Shown here piece by piece: positions 1 through 7,341 of a DNA stretch of 12,767 nucleotides. Position 1 is the stretch's first letter. Each line of letters begins with the position of its first letter. The notes under the pieces were generated by a model. The model was not told the DNA's origin. It saw only the letters and a list, made by a program, of their open reading frames with translations, and did not search any database. The DNA is from an uncultured beta proteobacterium (GTDB lineage Bacteria > Pseudomonadota > Gammaproteobacteria > Burkholderiales > SG8-39). A program made the position numbers and the translations under genes. The stretch covers positions 1-12,767 of the forward strand of contig CADEDU010000060.1 of NCBI GenBank assembly GCA_902826155.1. The letters are read 5' to 3'.

Positions 1-1267
1 CGGGCAGCGAATCAGGGTTGGGGCCGACGTCGGTGGCGCCCTGCACGTTGTCGTGACCGCGGAAGATGTTGGCGCCGCCGCCGGCCACACCGATGTTCCC
101 CAGCGCAAGCTGCAGGATGCACGACGCACGAACCATGGCATTGCCGATGGTGTGCTGCGTCTGCCCCATGCACCACACGATGGTCGAGGGCCGGTTCTTG
201 GCGAACATCTCGGCAACCTTCGCCATCTGCGCTTCGGGCACGCCGCAGGCCTCTTCGACCGCGGCGGGCGTCCACTTCTTCATCACGTCTTCGCGCACCT
301 GCTCCATGCCGAAGACGCGATCGTTGATGTATTTCTTGTCTTCCCAGCCGTTCTTGAAGATGTGGTGCAGCAGCCCGAACAGGAACGGGATATCGGTGCC
401 GGAGCGGATGCGCACGAACTCGTCGGCCTTGGCGGCAGTGCGAGTGAAGCGCGGATCGACCACGATCATCTTGGCGCCGGTTTCCTTCGCATGCAGCGCA
501 TGCAGCATCGACACCGGATGCGCTTCGGCGGCGTTCGACCCGATGTACAACATGCACTTGGTGTTCTGCATGTCGTTGTACGAGTTGGTCATCGCGCCGT
601 AGCCCCAGGTGTTCGCGACGCCCGCCACCGTGGTGGAATGGCAGATGCGCGCCTGGTGGTCGCAGTTGTTGGTGCCCCACAGCGAGACGAACTTGCGCAG
701 CAGGACGGCTTGCTCGTTGGAGTGCTTCGACGAGCCCACGAAGTACGCGGCGTCGGGCCCCGATTCCTTGCGGATCGCCTGCATGCGCTCGGCGATCTCG
801 CTCATGGCCTGATCCCAGCTGACGCGCTGGTACTTGCCGTTGACCAGCTTCATCGGCGTCTTGAGCCGATGCGAGTGATCCATCATGCCGTGCTCGCGCA
901 CCGAGGCGCCCTTGGCGCAATGCGCGCCCAGATTGAGCGGTGAATCGAACACCGGTTCCTGCCGCACCCACACGCCGTTCTGCACTACGGCATCGACAGC
1001 GCAGCCGACCGAGCAGTGCGTGCAGACCGTGCGTTTGATTTCGATCTTGCCGGCCGCCTCGTCAGGCGTGCGGGCCTGCGCCTCGCCGATCATGTTGAAC
1101 GGCAACTGGCTGGCGAATGCTCCGGCGCCGACCGTGACGCCCGAGCGCCTCAGGAAATCGCGCCGGTCCATGGTCTTGGCCAGCATGCCGGCGAGATTGC
1201 GCGCCAGGCGATTGACCGGTTGCGGTGCCGTTGCGTGATCCCCTGCGGATTTGCGCGTGAGCAGCAT
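1..1267 (-). CDS. fdhA: Formate dehydrogenase catalytic (alpha) subunit, N-terminal part
   Basis: Partial gene: 422 codons are present and the C-terminal half lies beyond the left edge. The product is the bis-MGD-dependent subunit that oxidises formate to CO2 (FdnG/FdoG-like, molybdopterin oxidoreductase family). A Tat signal is visible: DRRDFLRRSG at residues 34-43, a hydrophobic stretch, and a likely cleavage site after AQA near residue 65. A 27-residue extension precedes the twin arginines. One [4Fe-4S] site is formed by Cys82, Cys85, Cys89 and Cys117. The Mo-ligand position lies in the motif RICHSTTVAG, where Cys209 (codon TGC) stands in place of the selenocysteine of E. coli FdnG, so no Sec machinery is needed. 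The start at 1267 is supported by GAGGAGAA six bases upstream. The preceding Tat-target gene ends 26 nt before it, so the two are surely co-transcribed. Tat export places the enzyme on the periplasmic side. Family assignment is very secure; the symbol is by convention. Confidence 0.97.
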   Translation of the reverse strand, partial: MLLTRKSAGDHATAPQPVNRLARNLAGMLAKTMDRRDFLRRSGVTVGAGAFASQLPFNMIGEAQARTPDEAAGKIEIKRTVCTHCSVGCAVDAVVQNGVWVRQEPVFDSPLNLGAHCAKGASVREHGMMDHSHRLKTPMKLVNGKYQRVSWDQAMSEIAERMQAIRKESGPDAAYFVGSSKHSNEQAVLLRKFVSLWGTNNCDHQARICHSTTVAGVANTWGYGAMTNSYNDMQNTKCMLYIGSNAAEAHPVSMLHALHAKETGAKMIVVDPRFTRTAAKADEFVRIRSGTDIPFLFGLLHHIFKNGWEDKKYINDRVFGMEQVREDVMKKWTPAAVEEACGVPEAQMAKVAEMFAKNRPSTIVWCMGQTQHTIGNAMVRASCILQLALGNIGVAGGGANIFRGHDNVQGATDVGPNPDSLP

Positions 1268-1293
1268 GATTCGTTCTCCTCGGGAGCGCCGGC

Positions 1294-1491
1294 CTAGACC
1301 TGCGTGGTGCGGTAGTAGTTCTGGATGTGCGCCGTGACCTGATAGCGCTTGCGCCGCTTGTTGGTTGAATCCTGCTGCGGCGCCTCGCCCGGGGCGGCCT
1401 TGTATGCAATGGCTGCGGCGCTGGCTACGCCACCAGCACCGGCCGCAACCAGAAACATCCGGCGCGACATCTTCGAGCGGTTGTCGATCAT
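1294..1491 (-). CDS. Formate dehydrogenase-region Tat-target small protein
   Basis: A 65-residue protein that is little more than a twin-arginine signal plus a short basic tail. SRRMFLVAAG at residues 9-18 is a good Tat motif and is followed by an Ala/Gly hydrophobic stretch to about residue 30. The C-terminus, with YQVTAHIQNYYRTTQV at residues 50-65, matches my memory of the small family known as 'formate dehydrogenase region TAT target', found just upstream of FDH alpha genes. Its molecular role is not established; a structural or assembly part of the exported FDH complex is an inference. I chose ATG 1491 because GAGGAG lies six bases upstream. An in-frame extension to 1590 would add 33 residues before the signal and has no such site. 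It lies 26 nt before the FDH alpha gene and is probably the first gene of that transcript. Confidence 0.88.
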   Translation of the reverse strand: MIDNRSKMSRRMFLVAAGAGGVASAAAIAYKAAPGEAPQQDSTNKRRKRYQVTAHIQNYYRTTQV

Positions 1492-1503
1492 GTGTGTCTC
1501 CTC

Positions 1504-1509
1504 TGGCCG
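1504..1509 (-). promoter_or_regulatory. Shine-Dalgarno site of the Tat-target gene
   Basis: Read on the minus strand, AGAGGAGACACACATG places a GAGGAG core six to seven bases before ATG 1491. This decides the start in favour of the 65-residue form over the longer in-frame ORF. The ends are approximate to within several bases. Confidence 0.6.
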
Positions 1510-1613
1510 GCGGTGGCCACGTGTTCGCATTCTGGTAGCGGACTCGGTGGTAGGAAGCTCTGTGGTCGGGGGCTCTGCAACAGCGGACACAGGCCGTCCT
1601 CCATCCCACTCTG

Positions 1614-1642
1614 ATGTTACCGAAGCGGTGCGACGGCGACAA
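1614..1642 (-). promoter_or_regulatory. Candidate sigma70-type promoter of the Tat-target/FDH genes
   Basis: On the minus strand TTGTCG (1642-1637) and TAACAT (1619-1614) are separated by exactly 17 nt, each matching four of six consensus bases. Transcription would begin near 1607, giving a leader of about 115 nt before ATG 1491. This is a match by eye only. A second possible -35, a perfect TTGACA at 1708-1703, has no good -10 at 17 nt. Confidence 0.35.
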
Positions 1643-1667
1643 TCAATAACGCGTTGATTTCAATCGT
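1641..1667. promoter_or_regulatory. Palindromic, FNR-like candidate operator upstream of the FDH promoter
   Basis: On the plus strand AATCAA (1641-1646) and TTGATT (1654-1659) form an inverted repeat around the palindrome AACGCGTT (1648-1655). Overlapping it, TTGATTTCAATCGT (1654-1667) matches the FNR/Anr consensus TTGAT-N4-ATCAA at eight of ten defined positions. Anaerobic control of a respiratory FDH is plausible. However, the site is centred about 53 nt upstream of the candidate start, not at the classical -41.5, so this is weak. Confidence 0.25.
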
Positions 1668-1685
1668 CAAGAAACGCCGTATCGC

Positions 1686-1718
1686 CCTGTACAGGAGCGG
1701 GTTGTCAAGGAGCGGGTT
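1686..1718. repeat. 10-bp palindrome plus 11-bp direct repeat in the FDH upstream region
   Basis: CCTGTACAGG (1686-1695) is a perfect 10-bp palindrome. AGGAGCGGGTT occurs twice, at 1693-1703 and 1708-1718, with start-to-start spacing of 15 bp. All lie upstream of the candidate FDH promoter, so they could be protein-binding sites. No regulator can be named. Confidence 0.45.
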
Positions 1719-1772
1719 CAATGGAACCCAGGAGGGGTGTTGTCCGACCCGAGGCGCGGGTTAGCGAACCCG
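1714..1772 (-). terminator. Two related hairpins after the membrane-hydrolase gene, possible weak terminator
   Basis: CGGGTT-AGCG-AACCCG (1757-1772) is a perfect 6-bp stem that contains the stop codon of the upstream gene. GGGTTC-AATG-GAACCC (1714-1729) is a second perfect 6-bp stem 28 nt further on. The arms share GGGTT/AACCC, so they could also pair with each other. Neither is followed on the minus strand by a T-run, so intrinsic termination is doubtful; mRNA 3'-end protection or attenuation is equally possible. Confidence 0.35.
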
Positions 1773-4412
1773 GCTCACCAGCGCGTCGATCAGCTGCGCC
1801 ACCGTGCGCGCGCTCTTGTGGAAGTAGCGGTTGTGCGCGCCGGCACCCACGCACACATCGGTCCAGACGCGCCCGGATTCCGCAGTGCGCAAAGTCTGCC
1901 CCGGAGTCCACGACATCGGCGCGCCGTCCAGCTGCCAAAGGTTGCGCCCGACGTAGTCGGCGCTGCGAAAGCCGTTCACCCAGAGGTGGACGTTGAGCAG
2001 CGCGCCCGGATCGGGGCCACGCGCCGGCGCCGGCGGCTCCCCCTGGGCCCACGCGGCGCCACCAACGGGCGCGTCGACGAATCGGTAGAGCGATGGGAAG
2101 CGCTGCAGGTAGAGCTGACGCAGCGGGCTGCCGAAGGTCGCCAGCAGAATCGGCGGGACGCGCACGCCCGCCAGCGGGTGCACCGGAAAGATCGGATTCA
2201 CCCGGCCCTTGCCCTCGATGCCAGCCTTGATGCGCTCGAGCAGCCGCAGCGTTTCCACCGCGATCACCGTGCCTTGACTGTGGGCGACGACGACGATGGC
2301 GTCGTAGGGGCGCTCACGGCCGCGAGCACTCACGTGGCGCAGCAACGAGACGAACCGCGTGATGAGCTGAGCGCGCAAAGTGCGGGTCTTCGGATACTTA
2401 CGGATGTAGTTGTCCACGTCGAGCGCGATGTCGAGCACCGTGGACAGCCCGCGCAGCACCTGCTCGGCGACCTGCTTGAACGCGATCATGACGCCTAACA
2501 GCACCACGAGCACGCCCCCGGTCCAGATCACCAGTGAGTGCGAGTTGAGGCACGGCAGCAGCGTATGCCAGCTCAGGACTGTGCAGGCTTGACTTGGATC
2601 GCCCAGCGCGCCGGCTGCCAGCACGATCGATTCGACCGCTGAGCGCGCCACCGCACCATCGAGCCGGCCGGCCTCCCAGACCGTGTCAAGCACCGCCCAG
2701 CCCACGCCCAGACTGGTATGGAAGAACGCGACCGGCAGGATCAGCATCGTCGCCACGATGGTCAGCAGCCCCGCCAGGCGCAGCGAGCGAAACGTCTGGT
2801 CGAGCCGATTGCCATAGCGCGCCACCGCGCCCGGATCACGTTCGTCGCGTGGCGGCGTCACGTCGGACAGCGCGCTCGGCGCGAAAAACCACAGCGATGC
2901 CACCGCCGCCAGCACGATCAGGATGGTGAATGCATTGGAGATCGGTGCGGCGGCAAACCGGACCAGATCGGTCATCACCTGCGACGAGGTCACGAACGCC
3001 CCCGGCACGTCGAGCGCGCGGATCGTCTCGGGCATGCGCTGCGTGACCTGGCTGGTCAGGCCCACCCACAGGCTGGCGGTGATGAAGGTGAAGATCGCCA
3101 AAGGGATCGCCGCGGCGATCAGCCCGGTCCACAGGCCACGGCGCACGTCGTGCTGATCACGGCCCTCGCCACGGCCGTGACGGGCCCATTGCAGCGACGA
3201 CAGCGACGCGATCGCCAACGCCAGCGCGAACAGCACCGCTGAAGCCAGCCCCAGCAGCAGGAAGAACACGATCGCGCCGAACACGATGCCGTCGAGCGCG
3301 ACCACGGGCGAGGCCGCGTAGATCGTCGCCCCGCAAACCAAGGCCGCCGCCAGGATCAGGAAGTACATCCAGCCTGCCGGCACCGCGCACGGCTGCGCCG
3401 CCCCGTACATGCGCACCAGCCACGCCGTGCCCAGCGCGAGCAGCCCTGCGCATTCGGCGACGAGCACGAGGTCGTCGGCTTGCGGGATGGCGCGATCGAC
3501 GCTCAGCAGATGAACCAGCGCGCCGCAGAACAGCGCGACGCACGCCGCCGCGATCCAGTCGATCCAGGTCAGTGCGAAGCCGGCGCGGAACAGTCCGAGC
3601 GAACACGCGGCGAACGCGCCGACGCCGGCCCCCACCACTGCGATCAGCGTGCGCCAGTGTTCAGGGAGCGTGAACACCGCAGCCATCAACACCAGACACA
3701 GCAGGAACACGTTGATCAGCGGCACGTGCACCGAAAGCAGGTAGCCGAAGACGCGATAGGCCACGTCGAGCGCACGCCAACGCGAGCGCGTCCCGCGACC
3801 GTCGAACTGCCGCGACAGCGCATCGACCGTGCCCCAGCCCAGCCACGGAAGATGAAACAGCAGCTGATAGAACTCGCGCAAGAACCGGCCGATGCCGCTG
3901 CCCAACCGCGACAGATCCGCCCAATACATCTCGTACACGTCGACCCGGGTGGTACGGCCCGCTTCGGTGCGTTCACCGCTTGCGACCGTGGTGCGGTAGG
4001 CCGGATCGAGTTCGCTGGCGCGCAGATAGCGCAGCTGACCATCCATTACCAGAGCGTCTTCCGGATCGGTCGCATCCGGGGTGTAGCGTCGCGTCCAGTC
4101 GAGCGGAAACTTGGCGAGCGCGAGCTTGGCGTTCTCCCAGCACGAGCGCGGCGATTCGCTGGCATCGCCCGGCCACACCACCGGCACCGTCACCGGCTGC
4201 TCGATGAAGGCCGAGTACTTCACCGGCGAATCGAGGCTCGCGCTGTTGTGCTGAAGCTGCTCGATGATTTCGCGCGGCGTGGCGAACTCTTCCTGATTGG
4301 CCACGCCATGCACGACGATCATCGCGACGCGCGCTGGTGACTGCGGCTGTGGCTGCCGGTGCGACTGCGCCGGCTGCGCGGCACTCGCGGATTTGGGCTC
4401 GTCTTCGTTCAT
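1761..4412 (-). CDS. Large membrane protein with a split alpha/beta-hydrolase (lipase-like) domain
   Basis: An 883-residue protein of unknown function. Residues 1-28 are a Gln/Pro/Ser-rich tail. Residues 29-37 (VAMIVVHGV) look like the first hydrolase strand with an oxyanion-hole His-Gly, followed by VPVVWPGD (76-83) and VDVYEMYWADL (157-167). Then come about ten hydrophobic helices between residues 222 and 645, the clearest near 222-249, 283-303, 347-366, 372-404, 428-452, 492-510, 545-565 and 623-645. The soluble fold then resumes with the nucleophile elbow VVVAHSQGTVIA (Ser712), ATFGSP (758-763), a candidate acid Asp818, and a candidate His860 or His865 in GAHNRYFHK. Serine hydrolase activity, perhaps on membrane lipids, is inferred from motifs; no substrate is evident. 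It lies between the chaperone gene and the FDH structural genes on the same strand, but with 109-nt and 269-nt gaps, so it may be its own transcript. No Shine-Dalgarno precedes ATG 4412; Met31 is an alternative start. Confidence 0.85.
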   Translation of the reverse strand: MNEDEPKSASAAQPAQSHRQPQPQSPARVAMIVVHGVANQEEFATPREIIEQLQHNSASLDSPVKYSAFIEQPVTVPVVWPGDASESPRSCWENAKLALAKFPLDWTRRYTPDATDPEDALVMDGQLRYLRASELDPAYRTTVASGERTEAGRTTRVDVYEMYWADLSRLGSGIGRFLREFYQLLFHLPWLGWGTVDALSRQFDGRGTRSRWRALDVAYRVFGYLLSVHVPLINVFLLCLVLMAAVFTLPEHWRTLIAVVGAGVGAFAACSLGLFRAGFALTWIDWIAAACVALFCGALVHLLSVDRAIPQADDLVLVAECAGLLALGTAWLVRMYGAAQPCAVPAGWMYFLILAAALVCGATIYAASPVVALDGIVFGAIVFFLLLGLASAVLFALALAIASLSSLQWARHGRGEGRDQHDVRRGLWTGLIAAAIPLAIFTFITASLWVGLTSQVTQRMPETIRALDVPGAFVTSSQVMTDLVRFAAAPISNAFTILIVLAAVASLWFFAPSALSDVTPPRDERDPGAVARYGNRLDQTFRSLRLAGLLTIVATMLILPVAFFHTSLGVGWAVLDTVWEAGRLDGAVARSAVESIVLAAGALGDPSQACTVLSWHTLLPCLNSHSLVIWTGGVLVVLLGVMIAFKQVAEQVLRGLSTVLDIALDVDNYIRKYPKTRTLRAQLITRFVSLLRHVSARGRERPYDAIVVVAHSQGTVIAVETLRLLERIKAGIEGKGRVNPIFPVHPLAGVRVPPILLATFGSPLRQLYLQRFPSLYRFVDAPVGGAAWAQGEPPAPARGPDPGALLNVHLWVNGFRSADYVGRNLWQLDGAPMSWTPGQTLRTAESGRVWTDVCVGAGAHNRYFHKSARTVAQLIDALVSRVR

Positions 4413-4441
4413 GGGTTGTTGTTGTGCGAAGCGCGGGGCGG

Positions 4442-4447
4442 ATTATG
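4442..4447 (-). promoter_or_regulatory. Possible -10 box for the membrane-hydrolase gene
   Basis: CATAAT on the minus strand, five of six matches to TATAAT, sits in the 109-nt gap after the chaperone gene and would start transcription about 23 nt before ATG 4412. There is no recognisable -35 at 16-18 nt, so it is only a hint that this gene has its own promoter. Confidence 0.25.
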
Positions 4448-4521
4448 TCGCGAACGGCCCCCACCGACCGCGCCGCTGCGATCACAACCTCGAACAGCGA
4501 TCGCCGCCAGCCGACCGCCCG

Positions 4522-5232
4522 TCAGTCGAGCAGATCGAAACCACCTGCTTCGATGCGCAGAAACGTGCGGGCGAGCGTGCCCACCGCGCGATAGAACGTG
4601 CTCAGCGCGGGCTCCTTGGCGATGGCGTCGCACAGCCCATCGAAGCCCTGGCGCACGAAGCGATCGAAGAACGCGCGCTGCGCCCGCAACGACGCCTCGC
4701 CCGAGCCTTGCATCACCAGATGCCGCATCACCTCGCACAGACCGGCGATGTGATCCTCCGGCTCGAGGGCGCCGCCCTTGCGCGCCAGACCAAGCGCGGC
4801 CAGCTCGTCGCGCAACGACACCAGCACACGCTCGCGTCCCTGCGCGACCAGGTAGTGCGTCAGATAGGGCGTGATCTTCGCCTTGCCGGTGCCGACGAAC
4901 ACTTCATCGAACGTCTGCGTCTCGGCTTGCGGCTCGGCGCGTCGCGCCTGATCGAGCAGTTCGGCCCATGCCACGGCGAGCGTGGCATTGGTGGCCGCGC
5001 CGTGCACATCCCCGCGCACCTCGCCTCGGATCGCGCTCGACTGCACCGCCTGCGCACCCGCGCCCGAACCGACGAGTTCCGGCGTAGCGCGAATCAGCTG
5101 CAGCAAGCGCGCATCGGGCCCGGCGTACAACAGCCGCGCCAGCAATGCGTACAGATCGGCGCGCGCCTGGTCTTCGGGCAGCAAGCTGGCCTGGATCTGC
5201 AACGGGATGGTCCTCGCGTTCGTGTCGGCCAT
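4522..5232 (-). CDS. TorD/DmsD/NarJ-family chaperone, formate dehydrogenase maturation
   Basis: A 236-residue, mostly helical, cytoplasmic protein of the redox-enzyme maturation chaperone family. These proteins bind the Tat signal or apo-form of a molybdoenzyme and hold it until the cofactor is in. Diagnostic stretches are FDEVFVGTGKAKITPYLTHY near residues 108-127, which corresponds to the FVGPG...PPYESVY region of TorD proteins. The motif EPEDHIAGLCEVMRHL near residue 157 contains the family's conserved E-P-x-D-H. Its client is most likely the FDH alpha subunit encoded in the same direction 3.2 kb downstream. The start lies nine bases after the polyferredoxin stop, so translation is probably coupled; no strong Shine-Dalgarno is seen. 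The family call is firm. The client is inferred from gene context. Confidence 0.9.
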   Translation of the reverse strand: MADTNARTIPLQIQASLLPEDQARADLYALLARLLYAGPDARLLQLIRATPELVGSGAGAQAVQSSAIRGEVRGDVHGAATNATLAVAWAELLDQARRAEPQAETQTFDEVFVGTGKAKITPYLTHYLVAQGRERVLVSLRDELAALGLARKGGALEPEDHIAGLCEVMRHLVMQGSGEASLRAQRAFFDRFVRQGFDGLCDAIAKEPALSTFYRAVGTLARTFLRIEAGGFDLLD

Positions 5233-5241
5233 GGCCCGCGC

Positions 5242-7341
5242 TCAACGCCTGGTATTGAGGATGGAGGCCTCGTCCTTCGCCTCCATCATGTCGACCACGC
5301 GGCAATCGGCGCACATCTGCAGACGGCGCAGCGCCGCGCCGCCGGCGAACATCGAATGCGCGGTCAATCGGCCCATCATGTTGTCGATCATCTGCTTCGT
5401 TCCGAACGGATTGGCGCAGCGCACGCAGTTGAACGGCTCGGCCTCGTGCAGCGTCACCGCTTCGCGTGCCTCACGAGTGAGCGACAGACGCGGCACCAGC
5501 GCGATGGCCTTCTCCGGACAGGTGCGCTCGCACAGGCCGCATTGCACGCAGTTGCGCTCGATGAACCGCAGGCGTGGCGCGTCCTGCGCGTCGTTCAGCG
5601 CCGCCGCCGGACAGACGCCGATACAGGCCTTGCACAGTGTGCAGGTGTCGCGATTGACCGTGATCGCCCCGTACGGCGCGCCGGCGGCCAGCGCGATGGA
5701 CGTTTGCGGCGAAGGGGCGTACCTGGCGAGGTGCTCGATTGCGAACTCGAGGGTGGTGCGCTTCTCGTTCGACAGATTGAAGCTCGCCGGTTCTGCCACG
5801 GTACCCGCCGGCTGAATGCGCCAGAGCGACTCGGCCAGCGCAGTCACATCCTGTGCCTCAACGACTTCGCAGTGCGTGCCGCCGTAGCCGAGCGCAGCGA
5901 GGATCGTCTGCACGTGGCTGAACTGTGCGCGCTGCGCCGCACCGTACTCGGCGGCCTCGGCTTCGCTCGCCAGCACGATCACCTGACTTGCGCCTTGGGC
6001 GATCGCACCGAGCACGATATCGACGCCGATCGATGCCGGGTGGTGCACTTCGAGCGGGATCATGCGCGCGGGCAATCCGGCACCGCGTCGCGCCACACGC
6101 TGCAGCAGCTCGCGGCTCGAGCTGCCGTTGTGAAACAGGATCGCCGCATCGCGGCCGCCCGCCTTGCGATACACGCCCAACACGCGTTTGAGGCGTGTGC
6201 CCAGCTCGGCGACGCGCGGGTACGCGTAGGTCATCGCGCCCGTCGGACACACCGTCGCGCAGCCGCCGCAGCCCATGCACAGATGCGGCTCGACGCTCAC
6301 CTTGTCGCCGTCGGAACGAATCGCGCCGGTTGAACAGGTGTCGATGCATTGAGTGCAGCCGCGCTTGCCCGAGCGACCATGCGCGCAGATGCGCTCGTTG
6401 TAGTCGAAGAACTTCGGCTTCTCGAACTCGCCCACCAGCTTGGCGAGCGTCTGCGCGGCCAGTGCCTGCTCGAGCGGATCGCGCCCCGGCGCCGCATAAC
6501 CTTGCGGTTTCTGCGGCATTCGCATGAGCGGTTGCGCACTCAGGTCGAGCACCAGATCGAATCGCTCACTGCGCGTGTGATCGGCTCGGTCGAAGTCGAT
6601 CGCGCCGATCGACCCGCATGCCTTGACGCATTGCCGATGCCCGCGGCACTTGTCGAGATCGATCTGGTAGGTGAAGTCGATCGCGCCTTCCGGGCATGCG
6701 TGCACACACGCGTTGCAACGGGTGCACACGTCGAGGTCGATCGGATTGGTCTGCTGCCACGCGACCTCGAAGGCACCAAGGTAGCCGCTCAGACTGCTCA
6801 CCTGCCCCGACCACACCGGATAGCGGCGCTCGACCGGCAGTTCGGCCGACGCGCTGCGATCGGTGATCAGCACGCACACCTGCAGATCGCCATGCAAGCG
6901 CTCGGCCCAATCGAGCGCCGCACCGGCCGCACCGATGATGAGCAGTTGCCCGCCCGAGCGATAAGACACGCCGGGCACCGGGTCGGGTTCGGGCAGTTCG
7001 GCCAGACTGAGCAGCGCCGCGATCTTGGGCGTGGCCTGCCTGGCTTCGCGCGACCAGCCGGCGGCCTCGCGGATGTTCACGAAGCGTAGCGACGAGCGCT
7101 TGCCGGTTTCGGACTCATGCTGCTGCGCCACTTCGCCGAACAGCGCCGTCTCCTGTGTGCAGGCCACGACACAGTCCTCGCCGCCTAGGGCTGCAGTGAG
7201 CGCGCCGATGTCCTTGCGACATAGCTCGCGGTGCACGCTCACCGGCGCACCGGTGTCGAGCGCCACGGCGAGCGCTTTGGCATCGATGCCGAGTGTGTTG
7301 TTGCAACTGCAGATTTTCAGCGAGCGCGCATCGAAGGTCAT
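5242..7341 (-). CDS. Multi-cluster 4Fe-4S polyferredoxin of FDH loci
   Basis: A 699-residue protein with no signal peptide or membrane helix, so presumably cytoplasmic. Standard C-x2-C-x2-C-x3-C cluster motifs sit at Cys206-216, Cys355-365, Cys567-577 and Cys598-608. Two are irregular: Cys232-x5-Cys238-x3-Cys242 and Cys329-x2-Cys332-x3-Cys336 with Cys319 nearby. The N-terminus has CSCNNT (Cys11, Cys13) plus Cys41, Cys57 and Cys61, and the C-terminus has CVRC (639-642) and CADC (677-680). Residues about 130-165 (GGQLLIIGAAGAA...) resemble a degenerate nucleotide-binding strand-turn-helix. Residues about 395-495 between clusters faintly resemble the FlpD/MvhD fold. The role is inferred to be electron transfer to or from FDH or its maturation system; no partner is proven. 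Its ATG overlaps the DUF3306 stop by four bases (ATGA), and the chaperone follows after nine. Confidence 0.92.
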   Translation of the reverse strand: MTFDARSLKICSCNNTLGIDAKALAVALDTGAPVSVHRELCRKDIGALTAALGGEDCVVACTQETALFGEVAQQHESETGKRSSLRFVNIREAAGWSREARQATPKIAALLSLAELPEPDPVPGVSYRSGGQLLIIGAAGAALDWAERLHGDLQVCVLITDRSASAELPVERRYPVWSGQVSSLSGYLGAFEVAWQQTNPIDLDVCTRCNACVHACPEGAIDFTYQIDLDKCRGHRQCVKACGSIGAIDFDRADHTRSERFDLVLDLSAQPLMRMPQKPQGYAAPGRDPLEQALAAQTLAKLVGEFEKPKFFDYNERICAHGRSGKRGCTQCIDTCSTGAIRSDGDKVSVEPHLCMGCGGCATVCPTGAMTYAYPRVAELGTRLKRVLGVYRKAGGRDAAILFHNGSSSRELLQRVARRGAGLPARMIPLEVHHPASIGVDIVLGAIAQGASQVIVLASEAEAAEYGAAQRAQFSHVQTILAALGYGGTHCEVVEAQDVTALAESLWRIQPAGTVAEPASFNLSNEKRTTLEFAIEHLARYAPSPQTSIALAAGAPYGAITVNRDTCTLCKACIGVCPAAALNDAQDAPRLRFIERNCVQCGLCERTCPEKAIALVPRLSLTREAREAVTLHEAEPFNCVRCANPFGTKQMIDNMMGRLTAHSMFAGGAALRRLQMCADCRVVDMMEAKDEASILNTRR

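Noticed and set aside
12..971. Open frames on both strands over the FDH alpha region, including a 319-codon minus-strand ORF and a 296-codon plus-strand ORF at 53-943
   Set aside because: The true frame encodes FDH with all cluster cysteines; these frames give Arg-rich sequence without motifs.
4497..4504. The octamer GCGATCGC, known as the HIP1 repeat in cyanobacteria
   Set aside because: It occurs singly here, gene content is proteobacterial, and such an octamer arises easily in GC-rich DNA.
4297..6333. A 678-codon plus-strand ORF antisense to the chaperone and polyferredoxin genes
   Set aside because: It is Arg/His/Ala-rich with no domain, and the opposite strand encodes clear ferredoxin and TorD motifs. 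It is a GC-rich antisense shadow.
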